Part shown: piece after piece, positions 51,673-62,163 of the stretch | How the letters are laid out: every line of letters begins with the position of its first letter | How positions within the stretch are numbered: the first letter of the stretch is position 1 | NCBI RefSeq assembly: GCF_018139145.2 | Contig: NC_059485.1 | Location: 16,739,698-16,803,697 of the forward strand | Length of the DNA: 64,000 bases | Direction of reading: 5' to 3' | From: Gymnogyps californianus | Taxonomy: Eukaryota > Chordata > Aves > Accipitriformes > Cathartidae | The notes under the pieces: model-generated | What the model saw: only the letters and a program-made list of their open reading frames with translations | What the model was told of the DNA's origin: nothing | The model's database searches: none | Translations under genes and position numbers: made by a program

Positions 51673-51692
51673 TGTCCTCTTGTTTCTTGCAG

Positions 51693-52246
51693 GAAGAAGA
51701 AGGTGAGGATGCAGATATCTCTTCTGGTCCCTCGGTCATTAGCCACAAGATGCCTTCCGCCCAAGCCTTTCATCACTTTGCTCCTCGTTACTCTGAAATG
51801 GGCTGCGCTGGGATGCAGATGAGAGATGCCCATGAAGAAAACCCAGAAAGCATCCTCGATGAACATGTACAGCGTGTGATGAAAACACCAGGCTGCCAGT
51901 CTCCAGGACCTGGCCGCCACTCTCCTAAGCCACGGTCCCCAGAAAGCGGCCACTTAGGAAAGCTGTCAGGGACACTAGGAACAATTCCTCCAGGGCATGG
52001 CAAGCACGCAACAAAATCAGGAATGAAACTGGATGCAGCTAACTTATACCACCATAAACACATCTACCACCACATCCATCACCACAGCGTGATGAAACCA
52101 AAAGAGCAGATCGAGGCCGAGGCCACGCAGCGAGTGCAGAACAGCTTTGCTTGGAATGTAGATTCACATAACTATGCAACAAAGTCACGAAACTACACTG
52201 AAAACTTGGGCATGGCCCCTGTCCCCATGGACTCTTTAGGCTACAG
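51693..52246 (+). CDS. AXIN1: AXIN1 coding exon with beta-catenin-binding helix (human exon 6 equivalent)
   Basis: The largest exon here (554 nt, enters phase 0, leaves with AG|). It starts [13 protein letters not shown], then carries [20 protein letters not shown] and [12 protein letters not shown]. The helix [15 protein letters not shown] is the beta-catenin-binding site, which lies in the groove of armadillo repeats 3-4 in known axin complexes. After it come an SP-rich stretch ([16 protein letters not shown]), a glycine/lysine region, the histidine cluster [13 protein letters not shown] and [20 protein letters not shown]. The part after the helix overlaps the region reported to bind PP2A in mammals. 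The human counterpart is slightly shorter and less rich in histidine. The donor is GTGAGT. A CR1 tail lies immediately upstream of the acceptor. Confidence 0.97.
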
Positions 52247-54705
52247 GTGAGTCAAGGCAACACCCAAAGGGAGTCCCAGAGCCGTGGCTTCTCTAGGAAG
52301 CTCTTTCATAAATGGGCTGTAGCGTGCCGGTGAAACAGGGTGGTTGAACCACGTCTTCTCCTGAAAGCCTGTGCTGGGACATGGTTTAAGGGCCTCCCAC
52401 TGCTCTTCATCTTCAGAAATGGATATGTGCCCCGATAACACTTATAGACCCCTTTTCACCTCTGTGAGAGGTGCTTTTATCTTTCATCTGGTGCTGAAAG
52501 ACACCCTCTAACCAGGATTTTTAATGGCCTTGGTTATAAAGTAGTTTTTCTGCTCCTTAAAGCAGTGGAGGTGCTTAGAAATTGCAGATGCTGGTCTACT
52601 TCCCCGTGCATCGGGAGTTGCTAAGTATGGGCTGTGTCTCGGGGTCTGGGTAACAGAAGCTGGTCTCCTAAGGTGTTTATGAGGGGGCAAAAAAGCCCTT
52701 CTTATTGCAAGGCCTAACCCATTCACCAGAAGGGCTCCTTTCTCTTCCTAACAAAGTGATAGATGCTGGGGTGTTGCTGTGGCATCCTGTCCCAAGGGGA
52801 TGTTCTCTGAGGCAGGGAACCCTCTGCCCAGGAAAGACATATTGCTGCCTTATGGGCTTTTGTCTGTCTTCCCTTGGCCATTTTGAATTCCTCTGTCCCC
52901 TCCGTGCTGAGAGGAGAGGGTGAAGCTCCTTCTCCGCTGCGGGTTTTGCTAGTCCTGTTACTGGATGACTGCAAAGGTGAGAGCGGAGCTTGGGGCTGGC
53001 CGGGATAAGGGATGGTGATGGAGCAGCCACAGGGGAGAGCTGTGCTCACCCTGAGCTCGGCTGGCTCCCCGAGGCTGTGGTTTTGGGGTGATGCTTTGCA
53101 GCGTACCAGGGGTGGGATATTTAGCGAAGGCAGGCAGCTGGGTCTGCAGCAGGCAGGACCAGCTTTCCGGGGTGGCAGGAGGGAGGCAGAGCACAGAGGC
53201 AGCTGAAGCTAGTTGCTCTCCAGGGAGGGAGGAGCAGTTAAATCTGCCCTATTTCTATGGGGAAAGGGTTGTTGCTTCAACAGAGCATGAGCATGGCCAT
53301 GCTGGGTTAACCCAAAGCCCCATCTAGACACAGGACTTCTCTCTAGCACCATCTGCAGCACATATTTAAGGGGATTGTAAGAGGACACATTCAGAGCTGT
53401 CCTTCCTCTGGCACAAACTCGCAGGTCCTGACAGTCCGCGGGTTAGGAACTTCACAAGACAAGAGTTTGCATCCGAATGGTCTTGTTTGGCAGCCAGCAG
53501 TCTCTTGCAGTGGCTTGTCTGGCTCCTTGTTGAACCCAGTTGGGCTGCTGTCCCCCCAGTCCCCATGGCTGTGTCTGCGGGAGGGTTACAACCTGCAGAA
53601 AAAGGCTTTTTTTTTTTTGTTTGCACTGAACCTGCTGCTGGAGAATTTCATTTGATACCCGCTAGTCCTGCTGTGGGGAGAAGCAGAGAAGAAGTTGTCA
53701 GTTTGCCCTGCCTTTGTAGATCTTCAGCAACCCCCCTCCACGTTTTTTCCCCAGAAAATCAGCAAAGCTGTCTGAGGGCCTGTTACTCCTCTGTGATGTT
53801 AAGGTTATTTTTCCTATGTGTGTTAGTGAGCGCACAGAAGCAGAAGTAGGGTGGTCTTATGGAGTAAAGCGGGTGGGTGATTAGGACGGTGGGGGTCCCA
53901 TGAAATTACAGGCTGTGGCAATGACAGGCCAGCACGGGTGAATTCTGCGTGGCCTCATGAGCGTGGGGCTGCCCAGCTGGGCACGTGGGCATGCACGTGG
54001 GCAAGGAGCGGTGGGGTTTCTGTAGGAGCCTTTGCTGCAGCCATAAGCATAGCCAGTGTCGGCTACTGCCTGGTGTCCGTCTGGCTGCCGTGTTTGAGGT
54101 GGCTGTGCTTCCCAGTGCACGAGAGCCTGAAGAAGGCATCCCCGCCGCCAGGATGTGATCTTCCACCGTGATGTGAAGCCTCGGTTCAAATCGGAGTGAG
54201 AAGCGAATGTTGGGTATGGCAAATGAGCAGTCTGGCGTATCAGTGAATCTGGGGGGTGGTGGGAAGGGCTCAGGTTTAGAGCAGTGGTCTGACGTGGAGA
54301 GGCAGCCGAAGGATTGCAGCGCCAGAATGAACCTCCTGCTCTGAGCAAAGAGACGGGGGTTTAACGCAACCGTTCGCGTGGCAGGAGATCTGCTGGGCTT
54401 TTTGCCATCTGGCCACGGCTCATTCGGCCAGAGGAGAAGCTCCCTTCCCCGCAGGTGGCTGCACGGAGGAGCCTGCTGTGCGTAGGTCTGGCCAGTCTTG
54501 CTCTTGGCCTCAGCTGGCACAGTGGTTTGAGCTGTGGTAGAACCAGGGGGCTGTGGAAGACAGCCAGGGCCACGTCTGCCCTGCAGGCAGCACCAGACCC
54601 CGGCAGGGCTGAATATGTCTGGAGATGAACATGTCCATCGTCTGCCGCGGTCTGCAGTGGTTTGGCTTAGGCAAAGCGCTAATGTCTCAAGCTTTGTTCT
54701 TGCAG
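52247..54705 (+). other. AXIN1: AXIN1 intron between the 554- and 177-nt exons
   Basis: A 2.46-kb intron. It includes T-rich tracts near 53608 and GC-rich sequence. The 204-codon minus-strand open frame at 53906-54520 lacks any recognisable domain. The acceptor is GCTTTGTTCTTGCAG. No other element is confidently called. Confidence 0.85.
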
Positions 54706-54882
54706 TGGGAAAGCAAGTCTGCTCTCAAAAAGAAATGTTAAGAAGACCGATTCAGGGAAAAGTGATGGTGCCAACTATGAGATGCCAGGATCTCCTGAAG
54801 ACGTGGAGAGAAACCAGAAGATCCTTCAGTGGATCATAGAAGGAGAGAAGGAGATCAGCAGGCATAAGAAAACAAACCATGG
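54706..54882 (+). CDS. AXIN1: AXIN1 coding exon ([19 protein letters not shown] exon; human exon 7 equivalent)
   Basis: This 177-nt exon enters in phase 1 (completing AG|T serine) and leaves with GG|. It encodes [20 protein letters not shown], then a variable linker, then the conserved block [20 protein letters not shown] and KKTNH. The conserved block matches human AXIN1 nearly residue for residue. The N-terminal half is diverged and is richer in Lys/Ser, as expected for a disordered linker. The donor is GTAAGG. This segment lies between the beta-catenin-binding part and the DIX domain and is implicated in other partner contacts in mammals. I see no break in the frame. Confidence 0.96.
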
Positions 54883-56103
54883 GTAAGGGCTGGCAGAGCA
54901 AGGGGTCTTCACGCTGTTGTATTGCATCCCCTGCACAAGGCATGTGTGTCTAGGCTGTCCGGCAGTCTGCCTTGTTCCTGGAGATCTTGGGAAGACAAGA
55001 ATCCACCAGGCGCAAGGGTTTAGGCCCTTTGGAGACTGAGGATTGCTCGGGGGCTCTGAGGGCTCTTTTTTCTGAAGGATGACTTGTGGCCATGGGGGAA
55101 GGTTGCAGCTCAAGGGGAATCTCACAAATTGCCGCTGTGGTTTCAAGGTGGATAACGCGGCACGCAGTAGGCAGTATTTTTCCTTTAAGCATTTGCTGTG
55201 TGTAAATGCCTGTTACTTCTGCAAGGTGCTGATAGAAATGTAGGACCTGCTGCACATTAGCCATTGGTCCTGATAAGCAGTTTAGCACAGCTTAGGGTTG
55301 CCCAGTGTTTCGGTTTGCTGAGAGCATCCTCTGGGATGGCCTCGCCTGCCTAGAGTGGAGCCAAGGACATGGCTGTCTTGGGAATCTCTCTGTAGTCAAA
55401 CAGATCTCCTGTGGGCACCGATCCTTAATCGCAGTCTGGTCAGTCTGGCAAAAAACAGCGCTTGCCGGATGTCGACAAGAGGGATCTGGGGTCTCGTCCC
55501 CTCTGACGCAGCTGCGCTGGTGGCTGAGCGATGGAACTGCTGGTGGTTTCTTCTCTTGCTTGACGGTAGAGGCCAGGGCAGGTTGCACTGCAGGCAGCTG
55601 GGGCCGAGCGCCAGGGCCACCGGCAGTGCCAGGCCACTGTGAAGTCAGGCAGCAGGTTCTGCTGTTGGAGCTGGGGAAGGATGAGCACATCCCTGCAACA
55701 CCCCTTTCCCTGGAGATGCCAACCAGCAGCTCATGGAGAGGCTCCCAGCCTGGGAACATTGGTAGCACATGGGAGGGCATCTTCTGGAGGAATGTCACAA
55801 ATGGTGGAGCTGCCTTTCGCTGGTTTTATTTTTATGTATTGTGGACTTGATGAGAGCCCTTAAACAGATCTGTGGGCTTTTGTGTCAGGGTTGGGTTGCT
55901 CACCCTAATGTCTCAGGACTTGCTGTCCTGAAATCTTCTCTAGAGGTGGATGGTGGTCCCCTCTCCCTCGGAAGCCGTGCTGTAAGGAGCTTCCTAGTGG
56001 TGCCCATGTCGAGCTGCAGAAGCAGTAGGTCCATCTAGGAGTGACTGTGTGCCTGTGCAAAGCGGCTCGGTGGTCTGTGTAAAACCTTTGTGTTTGTGTG
56101 TAG
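54883..56103 (+). other. AXIN1: AXIN1 intron between the 177- and 246-nt exons
   Basis: A 1.22-kb intron. The acceptor is ACCTTTGTGTTTGTGTGTAG, UG-rich instead of C/U-rich. No repeat or gene is recognised inside. Confidence 0.85.
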
Positions 56104-56349
56104 CTCTTCAGGTGCTAAGAAGCAGCTGTCCCATGATATGGTCCGACCCCTCTCCATTGAGCGACCTGTTGCGGTGCATCCGTGGGTCAGTGCCCAGCTC
56201 CGAAACGTCGTCCAGCCTTCTCACCCCTTCATCCAAGATCCTACCATGCCGCCCAATCCAGCCCCCAACCCTCTCACCCAGCTGGAAGAAGCTCGCAGGA
56301 GGTTGGAGGAGGAGGAAAAAAGGGCTGGAAAACTCCCCCTTAAACAAAG
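56104..56349 (+). CDS. AXIN1: AXIN1 coding exon before the DIX domain (human exon 8 equivalent)
   Basis: This 246-nt exon (phase 1 in, AG| out) encodes [20 protein letters not shown], then [40 protein letters not shown] and a charged helix [11 protein letters not shown] ending PLKQ. The proline-rich [28 protein letters not shown] block is highly conserved in vertebrate axins. The exon joins directly in frame to the DIX exon at 61403. Human AXIN1 has an alternative 108-nt exon between them, for which I find no counterpart here. The donor is GTACGG. Reading on past it gives a stop within six codons. Confidence 0.97.
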
Positions 56350-56899
56350 GTACGGCGATAGGGTCTGATTGTGCGTGGGAGGGAAGGGGGAGACTGCTCT
56401 GAAGGTGGGCAGCTGAGGGAGATGTCCATGTCCTGCTCTGGTCTCCAGCTCCCAGCACGAGCTGGGTGGAAGCACATGCAGAGAGGTCAGAGAAATCTGC
56501 CTCAGTCCCTCGGATGTGGTGGTGCGAATGCCAAAACCCACCTTGAGGGCCTGAGCTTGTGGTTTGTGGGTGGGGAGGCTGGAAATGCTCCTGGCAGGGT
56601 GGGGAAGGGGCTGCTGAGAGCTTGGGGAGGAGCTCGGCAGGGGGAGCGTGTCTAGAAGGGGCATGGTATGGGAGAGCTCTCTCCCCCGGTACTTGCTGAC
56701 TCTCCGCCCGTTCACACTTGCACAATGATTTCAAAGGTTGGTGCAGGAGCAGAATTCAGCAGGATGCAGCAGAATTAAGTGCAGAAGAAGAATAGTATTC
56801 GCTCTTTATCTATATCTCCCGCAGGCTTCTGGCAAAGGCTGCTCGTGGCGTCTGGATGAGAGCACTGCACTCTAGTCCTGCTGCAGCAGCATTGACTCG

Positions 56900-57070
56900 C
56901 TGCATGGCCGCATCCAAGTCACTGCATCTTTTTGTGACTCAGCTTAATGTCTGTTGCAGAGCTAATTCTTCTGCTCCTGTGTTATGTTCAGGGAACATTA
57001 TTTGCAAGGGACATGGAGCTCTCAGATGAAAAGCGTTTTGGAAGTGCTAGATAATTACTGTTAACAGCTA
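56900..57070 (+). mobile_element. Possible ancient MIR/L3-like SINE or LINE fossil
   Basis: CCAAGTCACTGCATCTTTTTGTGACTCAG resembles, in shortened form, the MIR core that reads GGCAAGTCACTTxxCCTCTxTGxxxCAG. About 90 bp later, GATGAAAAGCGTTTTGGAAG followed by TGCTAGATAATTACTGTTA resembles the AAAGCGCTxxGxAxxGTGCTxxxTAATTATTxTTA end of MIR/L3 tails. Both parts are in the right order and strand, but the divergence is high. Confidence 0.35.
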
Positions 57071-57139
57071 AAAGCACTTTGTCCATTAAAAACCTTTCAC
57101 AGCTTTATAGCTGTCTTCTGAAAACTTGAAACTTTGCAG

Positions 57140-57430
57140 TCTGACTCTTAGAAACACGAATGTAATTTAAAAAAGAAGCTCTTTTAATTGCCAAGCTCCA
57201 ATTATTTTTGCTTGCAGTGACCGTGTAGCAGACTTCTGCGTATTTGTGTCAGAGCATTGATTGAAAGCCAGGTAATTAGAGGGCTCTCCCAAGTCAGCTT
57301 AAGTCAAGTTTATTTGATCTACCTTTCAGTTGGTGTAATTGGATACGGTTTATTAGTAGAGTCGTTTATAGTCGCACTAAATTCATGCACCTTCCCCAGA
57401 AATGTCTAGATGCAGATACACACTTTGGAA
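57140..57430. promoter_or_regulatory. Candidate AT-rich conserved non-coding stretch
   Basis: An AT-rich island in an otherwise GC-richer intron, with repeated homeodomain-like cores: CTTTTAATTGCC, CTCCAATTATTT, CAGGTAATTAGAG and GTGTAATTGG. It contains no recognised repeat. Regulatory function is inferred from composition only. Confidence 0.22.
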
Positions 57431-60400
57431 ACACCAGCCTGGGCTATATGCATATGCAGTTAATACTCTAATAATAATTTGGCATGTATTGTAAGCGTAG
57501 CTTTTGTAGGAACCCCATGGCATTGTGGTAAATGCCGTGCAGACCAGTGGGAGGACAAGCTGAGCAGTCCCAGTGCTGGGCCGCTCTGCTTACACTGCCT
57601 CTCCATGAGGTCTGGCTCTTCTCTCAGTGATGCAGGGATCCCCCTGACCTGCCCCGTGCATGGAAAACCGGGGAGCCGTGTTCACCGGCGGAGAACTGCT
57701 CATGAAAAGCAAACGTGCCCATGTCCAGTAGCAGGCAAGAATGGATGCAGCGGTCCCCAGGGAGCCAAAGATTTCTGGATGTTGAAATCTCTCTGCTGGA
57801 TTTTGGCAGGATTGGGTGCTCCAGCTGAGGCATGCCTGAGCTAGCAGCTTTTTAGAGAGCTCCTGCTACAGTTAGCACAGGAGCCTGCCTGAAAATAGAC
57901 CCCACGGCTCTTTTGAGAGCAAAAGAGAAACGGAGAGAGGAGCTCACATGAAAACATCATTTATTTCAGTCAGGAGCTTTGAAGAGCTCTGGGAAATTGG
58001 AGCCAGTGTCCCAGGTTTGTCGGCAGCCTTGGGGAAGCACAGTGCCAGCGGCAGGAGAGGTAAAGGTGAGCCCGGAGGTGTCCTTGAGGCACCGGCTTGA
58101 GCTGGATGCAGGAGGAGAGTGCACCATGCCAGCTTTCTACGGCCAGGCTGACCTTGCCGGCACGGTTACCCGGCTCACCAGCCGCTCTCCTCCCGCACAG
58201 CCCTTGCCAGCAGTGGCCTTCCACTGCCCGCTGACTGCCCGCTGCCCTGGCTGGGGGTGCCAGCAGCCCCGCTCCCACCCCAGCACTGCCCCACTAGAAA
58301 TAAAGGAGGCGCCTGCAGTGCCTCTACTGGGAATCATAAGTATTCTTCCAGAAATCACACTTCTATTGCAGAAAAAGCCTTTCTCTCCCTATTCAACAGC
58401 ATTCGGAGGGACATTGATCTCTCAGATAGCTAGAGATCTGGCTGCTGCTGGCAAGCAACGCAGGATTAAGTGTCCGGTACTGAACGACCTGTAGATCCAG
58501 CATTGGTGTCCCAGTGACCATCAGGTTTCTTCCATGTACAGCCAGGTTTTGAGCCATTTTCTGTAGCTCACTGTCACAGTTCACTTACGTTTGCAGCTGG
58601 ATGAAGTAATTAGTACCAGCTCTTCAGAGAAAAGGTTTTTGCAAGCAGCGAGAACATTAGCATGATCTCAGTTTGGAATTAATTGGCTTGGGCCAAGCCT
58701 GGAAGAGGAGCAGAGCTGGCAGCTGGGACAGCTCCTGAGGTAACATCTGCGGGGTGCATTTCAGGCTTTCCAAAGCTCTCCAGCCCCAGGGCTGAGCTGG
58801 AGCGAGCTGGGCGCCTCACCTCTGCGTGGCAGTGAGGTTGGATTGGTGCTGTATCCCAGACTTAGTTTCCCTGTCACAGCACCGCTGGGTTATACAGCTA
58901 AGAAATCAGGACTGAAATGCAGATGCAATAAGTCAGATGAGTGCTGCCGTTTCCTTACTGGATAACGTTATGTGCTTGCGACATGCGGCAAAGGGAGGTG
59001 ATCCCAGAAGGGGCAGGGTGGTGGTACCTGACTGTGTTTCTGGGTCACACTGCCACCCAGGAGATGGGTGCAGGTGGAAGGTTTAATGAGGCAGGGCTCA
59101 GAGACCGGTGTGGTGGCCTGTTTGGGTAAGCCGTGGTCTCGGGAGACCTCTTGGCGATGACGAAAGTGGAGACAGTTGTGTTGTCTCATTCTCCTGAGAG
59201 GAGCTCTTGGAAAATTCCGTTTCCAGTGATTCCATATTCATCAGCTCTGCTTCAGCCTGCTAGAGATCCATGGCTGTGGTTTGGGCTGTGTGTGTATCCT
59301 GCTCCCGGCTGGCCAGTCCCGCTGCACGGCCTTGTTCAGCCCCAGGAGCTCGGAGGCACTGCAGCCATCCGCCCCTGCTTTGATTTAGGGCAAAAGTAAG
59401 GGCATCCAAAGCCATGGGGGTTGTTTTTAACTCTCGCTCTGTGAAGCAGTGCAGAGTTTCCACTTTTGGGCATCATTTCGGGCATAATTTTGGGCATCAT
59501 TTTCGGGCACATGGCTGCTTTGGAAAGAAGCGAGCATTGGAGCTGGGCTGAGCACGTTCAGAAACGGCCTTTCAGGGATGAATTGCACGGCAGGAGGAGG
59601 AGGAGGAAGGAGGCTCCCAGCCACCAGCACGGTCCCTCTCTTGCTTCTGCTGCGGCAGAGCTCAGGGGTGTCCTCTCCATCTCCCCAGGCAAAGGAGAAC
59701 GGCAGCCCTGGGGGAACCGGCTTCGCTGCCTGCGCAGGGTGCATAGCTGTGTCCCCAGGTCCCCAGGCACACAGCAGCTCTCTCTTACTCATGACTTGTT
59801 TCTAGCAGGATTAAGAGAAGCTTAGGGACTTTGAGGTTTTCCAAACCCCTTCAATTAACTTCTGGCTCACAGGGTTCACAGAATTTGCCTGAATTTATGA
59901 CCCATTTTTCCTTTAAATGCCTCATTTTTTTTTTTCCAAGGATGACTCAATTCCGTCATGTTTTTCTAGCTAAAGGGCATCCTGTGCTTTGATATGGGGA
60001 TGGCAGAGGCTCCGAGAGCTCTGCTGGCACCAGGAGCGGACCCTTGCCTCTCAGGATGCTGCATCTTCTCCAAAGGTCTCCCAGGCAGAGCAGGCACCAG
60101 GAAGATTGTTCAGTTGAACTTTAGACCTCTCATGCCTTTAGAAAGAGGTGAAAAGATTGTGTCTGGTCTTGGTTTGCAATGCCAATGTTTATGTGGGCAT
60201 GCCATTAAAAAGGTGCTCTGCCCGCGAGCCAACGTTTAAAGGTTAGGGTCAGAGTCATTTCCAAAACTGCGATTACCTCATGTGCTTGGCAAATTCTGGT
60301 TTTTATAGCAACTTTCCAGTCATGCAAATACAAAATCATCTTTTTTATCCAGCGTGCTTTTTACATAATTTTTCAAAGCTGCCAAATTTGTTTTATGTGA

Positions 60401-61402
60401 CTTTGAAAGAGAAGGCTGCCTCTGACTTAGACCACACATGCCAAGTTACCAATTTGTGTAGGCTGCTCCAATGTTTGTGCAGCATTTACGGCACCCCAGA
60501 TGAAAGGCTCTACAGAAGGGCAAAGTACCCTGCTTTTTATTATTGCTACTTTTCTCTACCTCTGAAAATGGGGTTAGGACTGGGCTGACGCTTTCGGTCT
60601 AGTGATGGCACCACGTAGCAGAACCCCAGTGTGTGGGCTGGAGGCAGAGACCAGACCAACATCCTGAGAGTCAGGAAAACACAGGAGATTTGAAGTCACT
60701 GAGGTTTTGGGAATGGTGGCTGCCTTGCCACTCTGTGCAGATGGGACGGGCAGCAAAGCCTCCGGGACGTGTGCCGCTGGGTGCTCCATCCCCTCCGACT
60801 TCCATCTACACTGGGAGAGGTGCCCAGGGGAGCCGCGGGGAGCAGGAGCAGTCCTGTCTGCGCAGCCCTGCAGATGTAGGTCAGCGGAAAGCCGTGCTGA
60901 GCTATTTTGGCCACACCAGCAATAATCCCGAGTGGTCTGAGTGGCGTTTGCGTTATCGTCCCCAAGCGTGCATCCAGCCCTGCGTGCTCGGTGCGCAGCG
61001 GGAGTGTGCTGATGGTGACCTGGGTCTGCTGCCGTGGGCCTGGGATGCTCTGGCTTGCCCAGAGCTTACCGATGACTCCCCGAGCTGGCGGTGCTGTGGG
61101 AAGGGCCATCGCCTCTCAAAGCCTGGGCACGGGTTTCTTCAGCACAAAGGGGCTGAGCCAGAACCTGCGCCCTCCTTGTAGCTGTGGTCTGACCCCATCC
61201 AGCCTTTCCAAGCGCCGTTCGCTCCTTCACCGGCCTCGGTGTGCGGCTGCATGCCAAGAGAGCTGGTGTTCAGAGCAAAGGATGCTCCTGAGGGTGTTAA
61301 TTTGGCATCTCCATCCAGGCTCTGCAGATACTGGCTGTCGGGCCTGCCCACGCTGGCAGGTGGGCTGATACTCAGCAGGTCGCTTGTGTTTTTGCACGGC
61401 AG

Positions 61403-61570
61403 GTTGAAGCCCCAGAAGAGACCAGGCAGCGGCACGTCGCAGCCGTGTGAGAACATCGTGGTTGCTTATTACTTCTGCGGAGAGCCGATCCCTTACCGCA
61501 CCCTCGTCAAAGGGCGTGTGGTAACGCTGGGACAGTTCAAGGAGCTGCTGACCAAGAAAGGGAACTACAG
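61403..61570 (+). CDS. AXIN1: AXIN1 coding exon, N-terminal part of DIX domain (human exon 10 equivalent)
   Basis: This 168-nt exon (phase 1 in, AG| out) encodes a short basic linker, [16 protein letters not shown], then [39 protein letters not shown] and a split arginine. This is the first half of the DIX domain, a ubiquitin-like fold. In axin and Dishevelled it polymerises head to tail and lets the two proteins co-assemble at the Wnt receptor. The conserved [12 protein letters not shown] strand and the LTKKGNYR end are intact. The acceptor is TTTTTGCACGGCAG and the donor is GTAAGG. The sequence is nearly identical to human over the domain. Confidence 0.98.
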
Positions 61571-62036
61571 GTAAGGGCTGCTCCCTGCGTGCGGTATGGT
61601 GCCGGCAGACTGTCAGCAACCCCTGGCAGATGCCGCTGCCAGGACGCAGCGGTGCTGCCGCCACCAAGGCGAGGGAGCGTGGTGGAGGTAGGTCGGGGGC
61701 TCCTGGGGGTCCTGACAGCCCTAGACTGCCTAGAAATGCTCCATCAATATGGGTGCCTCCAGCCACTACTGTTGGGAGAGCTCTGAAGGGCTTGGATTCA
61801 GGGCTGGAGCCTCCTGAACATGCCAGCACAGATCCTGACCACTTTTTTGCTCATTGGGTGAGGGCAGGGGAAAAAGTGTGGCCCCAGTTGCCTCCATGGC
61901 TGGGGGAGCTGCTCCCCATGCACCATCAGCTCAGAGGCTTGGAAGGATTGTACCCAGGTTTGGGGACCAGGGTGCCCCCATGACCATTCACCTGCTCTTT
62001 TTTTTCCTCTCTGCCCCCGTGTTTCTGGTTTTTCAG
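61571..62036 (+). other. AXIN1: Last AXIN1 intron
   Basis: A 466-bp intron, the shortest in this window. It ends with a long pyrimidine tract and GTTTCTGGTTTTTCAG. No other element is recognised. Confidence 0.9.
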
Positions 62037-62163
62037 GTATTACTTTAAGAAAGTGAGTGACGAGTTTGACTGTGGTGTGGTCTTCGAGGAGGTGCGGGAG
62101 GATGACACCATCCTGCCCATCTTCGAAGAAAAGATCATCGGGAAGGTGGAAAAGATCGACTAA
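62037..62163 (+). CDS. AXIN1: AXIN1 last coding exon, C-terminal DIX domain with stop
   Basis: This coding part of 127 nt completes the split arginine and encodes [35 protein letters not shown] and KVEKID, then TAA at 62161-62163. It is the second half of the DIX fold; the [10 protein letters not shown] and GVVFEEV strands are intact. The C-terminal six residues KVEKID correspond to the human KVEKVD tail, which is reported to be SUMO-modified. The acceptor is CTGGTTTTTCAG. The exon continues into the 3'UTR. Confidence 0.98.

Larger units (their letters stand above)
46418..51692 (+). other. AXIN1: AXIN1 intron between GSK3- and beta-catenin-binding exons
   Basis: A 5.27-kb intron. It holds (TCC)13 at 47651-47689, a 20-bp tandem duplication at 48473-48512, and a CR1 tail that runs almost to the acceptor (51400-51672). 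GC-rich sequence at 48.9-49.4 kb yields overlapping antisense and sense open frames with no domains. The acceptor is TCCTCTTGTTTCTTGCAG. Confidence 0.85.
56350..61402 (+). other. AXIN1: AXIN1 intron before the DIX exon
   Basis: A 5.05-kb intron. It contains a possible MIR/L3-like fossil (56900-57070) and an AT-rich candidate conserved stretch (57140-57430). The rest is GC-rich in places and yields open frames of 90-180 codons with no recognised domain. The acceptor is CTTGTGTTTTTGCACGGCAG. Confidence 0.8.

Noticed and set aside
51291..51953. 220-codon minus-strand open frame
   Set aside because: It is the antisense of the CR1 fragment and of the AXIN1 beta-catenin-binding exon; coding bias on the plus strand explains it.
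53285..53350. Weak similarity to an amniote repeat (CATGCTGGGTTAACCCAAAG, CCCATCTAG)
   Set aside because: The match is short and diverged; I could not support a family or boundaries.
54183..54192. GGTTCAAATC, a tRNA B-box-like motif
   Set aside because: No A box upstream and no acceptor stem pairing; not a tRNA gene.
53906..54520. 204-codon minus-strand open frame
   Set aside because: GC-rich intron without domain similarity; no start context or splice partners suggest a gene.
56108..56734. 208-codon minus-strand open frame
   Set aside because: Antisense shadow of the 246-nt AXIN1 exon, extended by chance into the intron.
56983..57033. Peptide resemblance to the human alternative exon (YVQ followed later by DMELSDE)
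   Set aside because: The frame does not join to the preceding exon, there is no acceptor before it and no donor after it, the spacing is far too short, and the DNA is better explained as a repeat fossil.
57979..58494. 171-codon plus-strand open frame in the intron before the DIX exon
   Set aside because: No known domain; it starts in intron without a matching acceptor, and its length is within chance for this base composition.
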